A stretch of 36,669 bases of DNA from Acidobacteriaceae bacterium (GTDB lineage: Bacteria > Acidobacteriota > Terriglobia > Terriglobales > Acidobacteriaceae). The notes beneath the pieces were generated by a model, which saw nothing but the letters and a program-made list of their open reading frames with translations, searched no databases and was not told where the DNA came from. Where the stretch lies: NCBI GenBank assembly GCA_003134435.1, contig PLBE01000053.1, forward strand, positions 1-36,669, given 5' to 3'. The first letter of the stretch is position 1. Each line of letters starts with the position of its first letter. The position numbers were made by a program, and so were the translations under genes. Shown piece by piece: positions 8,397 to 16,269 of this stretch.

Positions 8397-9887
8397 ATGA
8401 AGCACATGACTCGCAAAGCGACGCGCCACATCAGCCAGAACGAAGGATTGATTTTCGAAAAGTCGTCGCCCGGCAAAGCCGCCTGGAAGCTGCCTGCGCT
8501 CGACGTACCAGAAGTGGATACGGCGAAGTTGCTCGGTAAGCAGGAGCGCGAGGATCTCGGCGACATGCCCGAGGTCAGCGAGATCGAAATCATCCGCCAC
8601 TTTACCCGTCTGTCGACTTGGAATTACGCTATCGATCTCGGAATGTATCCGCTCGGCTCCTGCACCATGAAATACAACCCGCGCGTCAACGAGTTTGTGG
8701 CGCGCGTCGAAGGCCTGGCCAACGGCCATCCCTATCAAGCCGAGAAAATATCGCAGGGCGCTTTGCGCATCATGAAGACGCTCAGCGATTGCCTGCTCGA
8801 AATCACCGGCATGGATGCGATCACCTTGCAGCCGGCGGCCGGCGCGCAAGGCGAGTTGACCGGATTGCTGATGGTGCGCGCGTATCACGAGGCGCAAGGC
8901 AACGCGCGCAAGAAAGTTCTGATTCCCGATTCAGCCCACGGCACCAATCCCGCCACTGCGGCCACGGTCGGCTATGCGGTAGAGAATCTGAAATCCAACG
9001 AGCGCGGGATGGTGGACGTGGCGGCGCTCGCGGCGCAGATGAATGAAGACGTGGCCGCGCTCATGGTGACCAATCCCAATACGCTGGGCGTTTTCGAGCA
9101 GGAGATTCACAAGATCGCCGAACTCATGCACGCCAAAGGCGGCTTGCTCTACATGGACGGCGCCAACATGAACGCCTTGGTGGCGAAGACGCGTCCCGGA
9201 GATTTCGGCGTCGACGTCATGCACCTCAATCTGCACAAGACTTTTTCCACTCCCCACGGCGGAGGCGGTCCCGGATCCGGGCCCGTGGCCGTGAAGAAAA
9301 TTCTTGAGCCGTTCCTGCCCACTCCGGTCGTGATCACCAAGCCGGATGGCACGCTGGCCTTCGAATACAACCGACCGCAGTCGGTGGGGCGCGTGCGCGC
9401 GTTCTACGGAAATTTCGGCATGTTCATCCGCGCCCTCGCCTACATTTTCGCCAACGGTCCCGAAGGCCTGCGCCAGACCACCGAAGACGCCGTCCTCAAC
9501 GCGAATTACATCCGCAAAGGCCTCGAAGGCGTCTACGACTTGCCCTACTCGACTCCCTCGATGCATGAAGTCGTCTTCAGCGACAAACTGCAATCGAAGC
9601 AGGGCGTGAAGACGATGGACCTCGCCAAGCGCCTGATCGATTACGGATTCCATCCCTACACCACGGCGTTCCCGCTGATCGTTCCCGGCGCGTTGATGAT
9701 TGAGCCGACCGAGAGCGAGCCGAAAGAAGAACTGGATCTGTTCATTGAAGCGATGAAGTCCATTGCGGAAGAGGTCGAAGATGATCCGCAGTACGTCCTG
9801 GATGCCCCGCATCACGCGCGCATCACGCGCCTGGATGAAACCGCCGCCGCGAGAAAGCCCGTCCTGCGCTGGAAACGGGAAGTCTAG
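8397..9887 (+). CDS. gcvPB: Glycine dehydrogenase (decarboxylating) subunit 2, P-protein C-terminal half
   Basis: 496 residues. The PLP-binding lysine is K281 in HLNLHKTFSTPHGGGGPG; GSCTMKYNPRVNE, LQPAAGAQGELTGLL and DSAHGTNPATAATVGY are further family motifs. It pairs with GcvPA to decarboxylate glycine. It is the last gene of the gcv operon, which therefore holds T, H and P proteins but no lipoamide dehydrogenase. The ATG at 8397 lies 3 nt after the zinc-finger gene; an alternative ATG is three codons downstream. A hairpin follows at 9901-9931. Confidence 0.97.
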   Translation: MKHMTRKATRHISQNEGLIFEKSSPGKAAWKLPALDVPEVDTAKLLGKQEREDLGDMPEVSEIEIIRHFTRLSTWNYAIDLGMYPLGSCTMKYNPRVNEFVARVEGLANGHPYQAEKISQGALRIMKTLSDCLLEITGMDAITLQPAAGAQGELTGLLMVRAYHEAQGNARKKVLIPDSAHGTNPATAATVGYAVENLKSNERGMVDVAALAAQMNEDVAALMVTNPNTLGVFEQEIHKIAELMHAKGGLLYMDGANMNALVAKTRPGDFGVDVMHLNLHKTFSTPHGGGGPGSGPVAVKKILEPFLPTPVVITKPDGTLAFEYNRPQSVGRVRAFYGNFGMFIRALAYIFANGPEGLRQTTEDAVLNANYIRKGLEGVYDLPYSTPSMHEVVFSDKLQSKQGVKTMDLAKRLIDYGFHPYTTAFPLIVPGALMIEPTESEPKEELDLFIEAMKSIAEEVEDDPQYVLDAPHHARITRLDETAAARKPVLRWKREV

Positions 9888-9900
9888 CTCGTATGCTCCA

Positions 9901-9931
9901 GCAGGGACAGGCGTCCTCGCGAGCCTGCCCT
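9901..9931 (+). terminator. Hairpin after gcvPB, possibly the gcv operon terminator
   Basis: CAGGGACAGGC (9901-9911) pairs with GCCTGCCCTG (9922-9931) with one bulged A, 10-nt loop, 14 nt after the gcvPB stop. No U-tract follows. The next bases (CCCTGAGCGGAGCCGAAGAG) resemble a dispersed repeat type common in such genomes, so this may be a repeat rather than a dedicated terminator. Confidence 0.4.
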
Positions 9932-9986
9932 GAGCGGAGCCGAAGAGTCCCAGCCGAGCGCAAGTTTGGCCCCGTCTTTCGTGGCG

Positions 9987-10220
9987 CTAGGAATCTCGGC
10001 GCGCGCGATCCGGACAAGTCTGGCCCGCAACCCACGCCCACAACAAAAACGTCGGCACCCAATAAGGAAAGACTTCATAGAGCAGGTCGGATACAGAATG
10101 CGAGTGTCCGTTGAAAAACCAGAAAATGTGCAGACAGAAAGCGGCCGCGAGAGCGGTCACGATCCAGCCTGGAATCGAGACCGGAAGGAACACAATACCG
10201 AAAGGCTTGAACCAGCGCAT
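9987..10220 (-). CDS. Hypothetical small two-span membrane protein
   Basis: 77 residues: a basic start (MRWFKPFG), two hydrophobic helices (IVFLPVSIPGWIVTALAAAF and PYWVPTFLLWAWVAGQT) and a short charged tail. A strong ribosome-binding site (GAGGAGG) lies 6-7 nt before the ATG, which decides the start. It is divergent from the TPR gene. No known family recognised; membrane topology and the strong ribosome-binding site support a real gene. Confidence 0.7.
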   Translation of the reverse strand: MRWFKPFGIVFLPVSIPGWIVTALAAAFCLHIFWFFNGHSHSVSDLLYEVFPYWVPTFLLWAWVAGQTCPDRARRDS

Positions 10221-10293
10221 GGGCGACCTCCTCGATCAAGTGTCGATAAAGGCAACTATATCGCAACTGCTAGAATCACCTGAGTCGAACGCT

Positions 10294-10662
10294 ATGCCTG
10301 ACGATCCAGCCCGCCCCGCCAGCGCCCGCCAACAAGCCGAGGACCACTACTACGCCGCGCTCGATCTGGTTCTCGAAGGCCAGCACGAGCAAGCGGTCGA
10401 GCAGTACCGGCAGTCCGTGGAGGCCGATCCAAAGTTCACCGATGCGCTGCACGGACTCAGCCGCGCCCTGCAAGACCTCAACCGCTTCGACGAAGCCATC
10501 GCAGTTGCCCGAAAAATCTCGGAGATCGATCCTGACGACATTCTGGCGCACACCAGCCTGTCGATCCTGTATCAGAAAAAGGGCATGGTTCCCGAGGCCG
10601 AAGCGGAAGGGAACAAGGCGCGGGTGCTGGGGTGGAAACAGCAGTTGAAGAAAAAGGACTGA
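10294..10662 (+). CDS. Tetratricopeptide repeat protein
   Basis: 122 residues consisting almost entirely of TPR helices: HYYAALDLVLEGQHEQAVEQ, then ADPKFTDALHGLSRALQDLN, then DPDDILAHTSLSILYQKKGM, i.e. about three repeats with the expected W/L/Y, G/A/Y and A/P positions. TPRs mediate protein-protein contacts; the partner is unknown. I take the ATG at 10294, which follows a TAGAAT box by 17 nt, over a much earlier ATG that would add an unrelated charged extension overlapping the divergent membrane-protein gene. Confidence 0.8.
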   Translation: MPDDPARPASARQQAEDHYYAALDLVLEGQHEQAVEQYRQSVEADPKFTDALHGLSRALQDLNRFDEAIAVARKISEIDPDDILAHTSLSILYQKKGMVPEAEAEGNKARVLGWKQQLKKKD

Positions 10663-10836
10663 GCATCCAACGAATGGTGTGGCCCTAATTTAAGATGGTG
10701 GCGCCAAGCGTTCTAGTCAGCGGATTCCTTCAAGCTCAGTGGGTAAGTGGATTTCAAGTCCTCGCAATGGTGCTCGACGCGGACGATCTTTGCGCTTTGC
10801 ATAAGTCTCCTAGGAAACGACGGCAACTTTTACGGC

Positions 10837-11036
10837 ATGACCTACGAGAAATCAAAGACAGGGTGGGGTGCATCCGTCCCCGACTTGCCCGACCTAGGCG
10901 CTGCGGGTAAAACGCTGGACGAAGTGAAAGAACTCATCGCGAGGCGGTTGAGTTTCATTTGGAGGTAGGCGCGCCCACGGCGATCCCATCCCCGCGCCCA
11001 GCGGGCTGTAAACTGTTGTCGCTGCTCCCAAAGTAA
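10837..11036 (+). pseudogene. HicB-family antitoxin remnant, frameshifted
   Basis: The ATG at 10837 opens a 43-codon frame, YEKSKTGWGASVPDLPDLGA then AGKTLDEVKELIAR, the N-terminal HicB/UPF0150 fold. It then ends at a TAG (10966-10968). From about 10944 the adjacent frame continues the family with AVEFHLEVGAPTAIPSPR, matching the usual HicB helix and proline-rich end, and stops at 11034-11036. Restoring one G near 10943 (AGG-CGG to AGG-GCG) joins the parts. HicB antitoxins neutralise the HicA mRNA interferase; no clear hicA remains upstream. Either a decayed antitoxin or a sequencing deletion. Confidence 0.7.
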
Positions 11037-11109
11037 CACTAGACACGCACATCCCAGAACTGGGATAATGACTATGGCGCGGCCGTAAAGTGTTCCCGGT
11101 GAAAAACCG

Positions 11110-11460
11110 TTGTTTTGGGTTGGCCAGACGAAGGACGACCTCATGGAGTTTCCCGAGGCCGTGAAGGACGAAATCGGAACCGCCCTCAGCGCGGCGCAGT
11201 TTGGCGGCAAGCATCCGAAGGCCAAGCCGTGGAAGGGCGAAGGTCCGGGCTTACTGGAAGTCGTCGCCGATCATCGCGGCGATACGTACCGGGCTCTGTA
11301 CACGGTGAAGTTCGAGCATGCGGTTTATGTGCCGCATGCGTTCCAGAAGAAGTCGCCGAAGGGCAGAAAGACCGCCCAGAGTGGCGTGGAGTTAATCGCG
11401 CGGCGGCTCAAAATGGCCAGCGAAGATCACGAGGCGCGATATGGTAAACGGTCGAAATAG
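11110..11460 (+). CDS. RelE/HigB-type toxin (phage Gp49-like, DUF891)
   Basis: 116 residues. The phrase LFWVGQTKDDLMEFPEAVKD followed by EIGTALSAAQFGGKHPKAKP, LLEVVADHRGDTYRALYTVK and VYVPHAFQKKSPKG is the hallmark of Gp49-like HigB toxins, which cleave mRNA on ribosomes. The TTG at 11110 has GGTGA 7 nt before it. In the same frame two ATGs lie further up (11068, 11074) but are cut off by TAA at 11086, so the original start may have been lost. The stop overlaps the start of the HTH antitoxin by 20 nt, the usual toxin-first HigBA arrangement. Confidence 0.85.
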   Translation: MFWVGQTKDDLMEFPEAVKDEIGTALSAAQFGGKHPKAKPWKGEGPGLLEVVADHRGDTYRALYTVKFEHAVYVPHAFQKKSPKGRKTAQSGVELIARRLKMASEDHEARYGKRSK

Positions 11461-11809
11461 CGAATCCAGGAACAGCGAATTAATCGTGCGAAGTTCGGGG
11501 AACGTGTTTGCCGATCTAGGAATCCGCGCTGCGGACGAGAAGCAAACGAAAGTGCGTCTTGCGGTTGCGATTCAGCAGATCATTCAGGCCCGGCGTCTGT
11601 CACAGACGGCGGCAGCTAAGCTATTAGACATCAACCAGCCGAAGGTCTCTGCCCTGGTCAATTACAACTTAGACGGTTTTTCCGTCGAACGCCTGCTCCA
11701 TTTCCTGAATGCTCTGGATCGCGATATCGAGATTGTGATTCGCAAGAAGCCGCGCTCGCGCAAGGTGGCCCGGATCGTAGTTACGGAAGCGCAGCTGTCA
11801 GCGGTCTGA
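11441..11809 (+). CDS. XRE-family HTH antitoxin (HigA-like)
   Basis: 122 residues. A helix-turn-helix domain spans about residues 38-85 (VRLAVAIQQIIQARRLSQTA, AAKLLDINQPKVSALVNYN, FSVERLLHFLNALDRDIEIV), ending in a basic tail (IRKKPRSRKVARI). It is the DNA-binding antitoxin partner of the upstream HigB toxin and would repress the shared promoter. The ATG at 11441 overlaps the toxin gene by 20 nt. An in-frame GTG at 11486 would give the shorter N-terminus VRSSGNVFADLGI, common in relatives; both are possible. Confidence 0.88.
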   Translation: MVNGRNSESRNSELIVRSSGNVFADLGIRAADEKQTKVRLAVAIQQIIQARRLSQTAAAKLLDINQPKVSALVNYNLDGFSVERLLHFLNALDRDIEIVIRKKPRSRKVARIVVTEAQLSAV

Positions 11810-11850
11810 CGACCGCCCTACACGATCCCTCTGCGGAGTAAAATTGTCCC

Positions 11851-13029
11851 ATGCGAGAAGTCGTTCTAGTTTCCTCCGTCCGCACTCCCGTAGGTCGCGC
11901 TTATAAAGGCACGCTGCGGGCTACGCGTCCCGATGAAATGGCTGCCGTTGCGATCAAGGGCGCGCTTGATCGCGTGCCGCAACTTGATCCTAAAGAAATC
12001 GAAGATGTCATTCTCGGCTGCGCCATGCCCGAGGGCGAGCAGGGGATGAACGTTGCCCGCATCGCTTCGCTGCGCGCAGGACTACCGGTCGAGGTGTCGG
12101 CGGTGACCATCAATCGCTTCTGCTCGTCCGGCTTGCAGGCGATTGCCATGGCGGCCGAGCGCATCATGTCGGGCGGCGCCGAGGTGATGGTCGCGGGCGG
12201 CACGGAATCGATGACCATGATCCCCATGGGCGGCAACAAGATTTCGCCCAATCCCTGGCTGGTCGATCATTATCCCGGTGCCTATCTCTCGATGGGCCTG
12301 ACGGCGGAGCGGGTGGCAGCCCGCTTTGGCATTACGCGGGAAGAATGTGACCAGTTCTCGCTGCGCAGCCACCAGAAAGCCATTGCGGCGATTGCCGCCG
12401 GCAAGTTTGAAGACGAAACCGTCGCAGTGCCAGTGACTTTCACGACTCCGAACGGTGCGAAACCGAAGAAACAGGAAATTTCGTTCAAGGTGGACGAGGG
12501 CCCGCGCGGCGATACCTCGATCGAGGCTCTGGGCGCCCTGAGGGCCGCTTTTCACATCAAGGGCGTAACCACGGCGGGAAATTCCTCGCAGATGTCGGAT
12601 GGCGCGGCAGCAGCCGTCGTGATGTCAGCCGAGCGTGCCCAGGCTTTGGGCATCGTTCCGCTGGCGCGGTATGTCGCTTTTGCCACCGCCGGATACAAGC
12701 CGGAAGAGATGGGCCTGGGGCCCGTCTTTGCCATTCCCAAGGCGCTGAAACTGGCTGGGTTAAAGCTTTCCGACATTGACGTGATCGAACTGAATGAGGC
12801 CTTCGCGGCGCAGTCGCTGGCGGTAATCAAAGAGGCTGGCCTCGAGCCCCAGCGCGTGAATCCGAACGGAGGAGCGATCGCCCTTGGCCATCCCCTGGGA
12901 TGCACGGGAGCGAAGCTGACCGCCAGCGTGATTCGCGAACTCAAGCGCCGCAAAGGACGTTATGGCATGGTCACCATGTGCGTCGGCGGGGGCATGGGCG
13001 CGGCGGGCATTTTCGAGAATCTTTCTTAG
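11851..13029 (+). CDS. Acetyl-CoA C-acyltransferase (thiolase)
   Basis: 392 residues, normal thiolase length. Catalytic residues visible: nucleophile C91 in [16 protein letters not shown]347 in [15 protein letters not shown], and C377 in [14 protein letters not shown]. It cleaves 3-ketoacyl-CoA (or condenses acetyl-CoA). With the acyl-CoA dehydrogenase about 1.1 kb downstream it suggests fatty-acid beta-oxidation, though chain-length preference cannot be read. A TAAAAT box sits 6 nt before the ATG, with a weaker GGAG further up, so the transcript may be leaderless. Confidence 0.96.
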   Translation: MREVVLVSSVRTPVGRAYKGTLRATRPDEMAAVAIKGALDRVPQLDPKEIEDVILGCAMPEGEQGMNVARIASLRAGLPVEVSAVTINRFCSSGLQAIAMAAERIMSGGAEVMVAGGTESMTMIPMGGNKISPNPWLVDHYPGAYLSMGLTAERVAARFGITREECDQFSLRSHQKAIAAIAAGKFEDETVAVPVTFTTPNGAKPKKQEISFKVDEGPRGDTSIEALGALRAAFHIKGVTTAGNSSQMSDGAAAAVVMSAERAQALGIVPLARYVAFATAGYKPEEMGLGPVFAIPKALKLAGLKLSDIDVIELNEAFAAQSLAVIKEAGLEPQRVNPNGGAIALGHPLGCTGAKLTASVIRELKRRKGRYGMVTMCVGGGMGAAGIFENLS

Positions 13030-13113
13030 TTCCGGCAAGTATCCTTTTTGACCGGCGGTTGCATCGCACCAGGTGTCGGGTAAGGTGTCGGATTAGCTTC
13101 GCTCGAGGCCCAT

Positions 13114-13164
13114 TTTAGGGTATTCTCTGCTGTCAGGGATCTGCCTTAACCGATCTACCCTAAA
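13114..13164. repeat. Short perfect inverted repeat upstream of the secreted-protein gene
   Basis: TTTAGGGTA (13114-13122) and TACCCTAAA (13156-13164) are perfect 9-nt arms separated by 33 nt, in the 190-nt spacer before the gene at 13219. It could be an operator or a weak stem. A direct repeat AGGTGTCGG also occurs twice just upstream (about 13070-13090). Confidence 0.35.
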
Positions 13165-13218
13165 CAGGTAGAACGAGGGCTTTGTAACGTTTCCCGGTGT
13201 ACGTCAGGAGGCGCTTCC

Positions 13219-13980
13219 ATGCGGTTCTCGAGTCTGCTCGTAGCGGCGTTTCTGTTAGTCTCGGCGATCCTTCTGGCACAACATTCCGCTGGAGCGGGCG
13301 CTTCGAGTTCAGCGGGTTCCGCCAGTTCCGGCGCGTCGCACAGCGCGGCCGTTTCCACGTCATCTTCGTCTTCATCGGTGAGCCACAGTTCCAGCAGTTC
13401 TCCGTCGCACGTCGCTCACGCCAGCGGAGGGGCGCCACACCCAACGCTTTCCACCAAATCGGCACCCACAAGTCCGGCATCCACCGCGAAGCATTCCGAG
13501 CCGGAAAAAAGAGGTTTTCGCTCCTTTCTCCGCCATCCTTTCAAGAAGCCGGTGCCGGTTGAGACGGCGGAATTCAAGCGTCCATGTTGGAAAGAGCCCT
13601 GCCCGGTTTGTCCGCCGGGAGGCGCCCGCAACGGTCGATGCGGTGTCCAGACTCACGTGTGTCAACCCGGCCAGTATTGGAATGGCTCTGCCTGCGGTGT
13701 GCAGTATCTGCCGAACGAAGATTGCCGTGCCTTGGCCGCCCGCCTGGCGCAGCAGGAGCAGCGGATGCGTTCCCTGGTTGGTGCCCAGCAGCAAGCTTGT
13801 TCCAGTGATCCCGCCAGCGCGGAATGCGGCAATTTGCGAACCCAATCTGCCGGCGAAAGCGTGCTGCATGAACAATTGCGAAGACAATACGAGCAGTGTC
13901 TGCTGCACGCCCGCTCCTACGCGTTTCGTTCCAGCTTCGACGCCGGCGATCCCTGGACGCCGTTCCTGTTCGACTTCTAG
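13219..13980 (+). CDS. Secreted Ser-rich, Cys-rich hypothetical protein
   Basis: 253 residues. A signal peptide (SSLLVAAFLLVSAILLAQ) is followed by a low-complexity Ser/Ala/Gly/His stretch (about residues 26-95). Then comes a Cys-rich region with CWKEPCPVCPPGG, RCGVQTHVC and QPGQYWNGSACG, and a helical C-terminal part with further cysteines (QQQACSSDPASAECGN). The N-terminal Ser-rich part resembles linker or cell-wall-spanning segments; the cysteines suggest disulfides outside the cytoplasm. GGAGG stands 8 nt before the ATG. I know no family with this architecture. It lies between two beta-oxidation genes without evident functional link. Confidence 0.7.
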   Translation: MRFSSLLVAAFLLVSAILLAQHSAGAGASSSAGSASSGASHSAAVSTSSSSSSVSHSSSSSPSHVAHASGGAPHPTLSTKSAPTSPASTAKHSEPEKRGFRSFLRHPFKKPVPVETAEFKRPCWKEPCPVCPPGGARNGRCGVQTHVCQPGQYWNGSACGVQYLPNEDCRALAARLAQQEQRMRSLVGAQQQACSSDPASAECGNLRTQSAGESVLHEQLRRQYEQCLLHARSYAFRSSFDAGDPWTPFLFDF

Positions 13981-14014
13981 TCTGGCGGGGGAATTGGCGT
14001 TCGCCGGACGGTCG

Positions 14015-14037
14015 GAGGGCTTCCCGAGGGAAGCCTC
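14015..14037 (+). terminator. Hairpin downstream of the secreted-protein gene
   Basis: GGCTTCCC and GGGAAGCC face each other (stem centred near 14026, extended by GAG/CTC at the outside), 35 nt after the stop codon. There is no clear U-tract, so its terminator role is tentative. Confidence 0.35.
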
Positions 14038-14159
14038 GCTGCCCTCATCACCCGTTAGAACTCAGTGGACGGTCTCCAGGACTTCGAATAGACTTCAATG
14101 TTCCCCACCTGAAATGACGGCATCAAACGGTTCGCGAACGGCACTGGAGGACTCCGATC

Positions 14160-15956
14160 ATGGCAACGACGGCAATTCCTAAGAATAAGATTTCCGGCGG
14201 CAGCTTTCTGCTCGAAGAGCGGCAGCCTGCCGATGTTTTCACCCCAGAAGATTTTTCCGAACAGCATCAGATGATTGGGCAGACCACGGAAGAGTTTGCC
14301 ACCAACGAAATTTTGCCCCAGGCCGAGAAGATCGAACACAAGGATTTTTCGATTTCTCGCGATCTGCTGAAGAAGGCCGGCGACCTCGGTCTCAGCGGCG
14401 TCGAAATCCCCGAAGCCTACGGTGGCCTCGAAATGGACAAAGTCACCGCCGCCATTATCGCCGACCACATCGCCAAGTACGCCGGCTTCGCTACCACCTG
14501 GGGCGCGCACAGCGGTATCGGCTTGTTGCCGATCGTTTACTTCGGCACCGAAGAACAGAAGAAAAAATATTTGCCGCAATTGGCCGCGGGTACCATGGTC
14601 GGCGCGTATGCCTTGTCGGAGGCGACGTCCGGCTCCGATGCGCTCAATTGCCGCGCCCGGGCCGTGCTTTCGCCCGATGGCAAACACTACCTGCTGAACG
14701 GCGAAAAAATGTGGATCACCAACGCCGGCTTCGCCGACCTGTTCACCGTATTCGCGAAGATCGACGGCGAGAAGTTTTCCGCCTTCCTGGTAGAAAGAGG
14801 TTTTCCGGGAATTTCCATTGGCAACGAAGAACACAAAATGGGCATCCGCGGATCTTCCACTTGCCCGGTCATTCTGAATGACTGCAAAGTCCCGGTCGAA
14901 AATCTGCTCGGCGAAGTTGGCAAGGGCCATATCATCGCCTTCAACATTCTGAACGTTGGCCGCTTCAAACTGGGCGCGATGTGCGTGGGCGGAGCGCGCG
15001 TTTCGATCGAGAGCGCGGTGGCTTATGCCAAACAGCGCAAGGCTTTCGGCAAAACGATTGGAGATTTTGGCCTGATCCGCGAAAAAATCGCGAACATGGC
15101 CACGCTGATCTATGTCGGCGAGTCGGCCGTCTATCGCACGGTTGGCATGATGGATGAACTCCTCTCGGAAATCGATTCCGCCAGTCCCGACGCGGCGAAA
15201 GAACGGCGCAAGGCCATCGAGGAATACGCGGTCGAGTGCTCGATTCTGAAAGTCTGGGGATCGGAAATGATCGACTACGTGGTCGACGAGACGCTCCAGA
15301 TCTATGCCGGCTACGGTTTTGTGGAAGAGTATCCGGCGGAACGCGCCTATCGCGATGCCCGCATCAACCGCATTTTCGAGGGCACCAACGAAATCAACCG
15401 GCTGATCATCACGGGATTTCTGTTGAAACGCGCGCTGAGCGGCCAGTTGCCCCTGATGCCGGCGATCAAAAAGCTGATGGATGAAGTGCTCAGCGGACCG
15501 TCGGCCGGCGAGGAACTCGAAGGGCCGCTGGCCGAAGAGCGCAAATTGGTCGCACAGGCGAAGAAACTCGGCCTGTTCGTCTCCGGAGCCGCCACCCAGA
15601 AATACCGGGAGTCGATTCAGGACCAGCAAGAGGTCATGGGCGCGATCGCCGATATGACGATCGAGATTTATGCCATGGAATCGGCGGTGCTCCGCACACA
15701 GAAGATGGTCGAACAAAAAGGCGAGACCTCGGCTGCGCTGCCCGTAGCCATGACCCGGGTCTATCTGACGCAAGCGCTGGACAAGGTAGAAGCGGTGGCC
15801 AAGAAAGTCATCGCCGACGTGGCCGATGGCGACATGCTGAAGACGCAACTGGCTATCGTGCGGCGGTTATCCAAGCACGAGCCCTTCAACACCGTCGCGC
15901 TGTGCCAGCAGATCGCGCAGAAGACGCTGGAGGCAGGGAAGTACACGCTGGCGTAG
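14160..15956 (+). CDS. Acyl-CoA dehydrogenase, long form with C-terminal extension
   Basis: 598 residues, longer than the ~380 of short forms and similar to VLCAD/ACAD9-type bacterial homologues. The N-terminal, middle and C-terminal ACAD domains are seen: GVEIPEAYGGLEMDKV, YALSEATSGSDALNCRARAV, MWITNAGFADLFTVFAKI, YAKQRKAFGKTIGDFGLIRE, YAGYGFVEEYPAERAYRDAR. The likely catalytic base is E407 in IFEGTNEINR. An additional helical region follows (about residues 430-598). It oxidises acyl-CoA to trans-2-enoyl-CoA using FAD. The ATG is preceded by GGAGG. With the thiolase upstream it supports a beta-oxidation role; the substrate chain length is unknown. Confidence 0.95.
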   Translation: MATTAIPKNKISGGSFLLEERQPADVFTPEDFSEQHQMIGQTTEEFATNEILPQAEKIEHKDFSISRDLLKKAGDLGLSGVEIPEAYGGLEMDKVTAAIIADHIAKYAGFATTWGAHSGIGLLPIVYFGTEEQKKKYLPQLAAGTMVGAYALSEATSGSDALNCRARAVLSPDGKHYLLNGEKMWITNAGFADLFTVFAKIDGEKFSAFLVERGFPGISIGNEEHKMGIRGSSTCPVILNDCKVPVENLLGEVGKGHIIAFNILNVGRFKLGAMCVGGARVSIESAVAYAKQRKAFGKTIGDFGLIREKIANMATLIYVGESAVYRTVGMMDELLSEIDSASPDAAKERRKAIEEYAVECSILKVWGSEMIDYVVDETLQIYAGYGFVEEYPAERAYRDARINRIFEGTNEINRLIITGFLLKRALSGQLPLMPAIKKLMDEVLSGPSAGEELEGPLAEERKLVAQAKKLGLFVSGAATQKYRESIQDQQEVMGAIADMTIEIYAMESAVLRTQKMVEQKGETSAALPVAMTRVYLTQALDKVEAVAKKVIADVADGDMLKTQLAIVRRLSKHEPFNTVALCQQIAQKTLEAGKYTLA

Positions 15957-15982
15957 AGTCCGGCTTTCAGCATGTGGCGAAA

Positions 15983-16003
15983 GGACGGGCGTTTCGCCCG
16001 TCC
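15983..16003 (+). terminator. Hairpin terminator-like element after the acyl-CoA dehydrogenase
   Basis: A perfect 9-bp stem GGACGGGCG / CGCCCGTCC with TTT loop begins 27 nt after the stop. No long U-tract follows. This sequence type is also seen as a dispersed element, so it may not be specific to this gene. Confidence 0.5.
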
Positions 16004-16042
16004 AGCCACGCGTGATAACTTGTTGCAGGGGAGTCGAAGAAA

Positions 16043-16218
16043 ATGCCAATCGGCACGTTCACCGCAGTCCTGCAGGCGACCTGTACGCTGCCGACTGTCC
16101 GGAGGTTGGCACAGTCAGCCAGGGAAAGACTGTAGAAGAGGCCGTGGCCAACCTGAAGGAAGCTACCGAACTCTAGCTGAATAGTTACCCCAGGCAGCTC
16201 CAGTCGCCCGCTGGTTAA
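16043..16218 (+). pseudogene. Second HicB-family antitoxin remnant
   Basis: After GGGGAG and an ATG at 16043 the frame reads MPIGTFTAVLQ, a typical HicB N-terminus. The family then continues in a different frame from 16078: DLYAADCPEVGTVSQGKTVE then EAVANLKEATEL. A TAG at 16174-16176 stands where relatives have the conserved Tyr of ELYLEE, and the frame continues to TAA at 16216. So it carries both an apparent one-base deletion near 16072-16078 and a nonsense codon. No HicA is adjacent. Clearly non-functional as read. Confidence 0.7.
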
Positions 16219-16244
16219 CGTCTTTGAGGCACGGTATGCCCAGG

Positions 16245-16266
16245 CTGCCCCGGGTTTCCGGGGCAG
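16245..16266 (-). terminator. Hairpin just after the DinB gene
   Basis: CTGCCCCGG and CCGGGGCAG form a perfect 9-bp stem with a 4-nt loop, 4 nt beyond the DinB stop on the minus strand. GC-rich and close to the stop, but without a U-tract. Confidence 0.5.
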
Positions 16267-16269
16267 TCG

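Noticed and set aside
10683-10836. Possible degraded hicA upstream of the HicB remnant
   Set aside because: A stretch reading LHKSPRKRRQLLRH faintly recalls a HicA C-terminus, but the similarity is too weak and no consistent frame covers the rest.
14055-15848. 597-codon minus-strand frame opposite the acyl-CoA dehydrogenase
   Set aside because: Antisense shadow; the plus strand encodes a complete, well-recognised enzyme.
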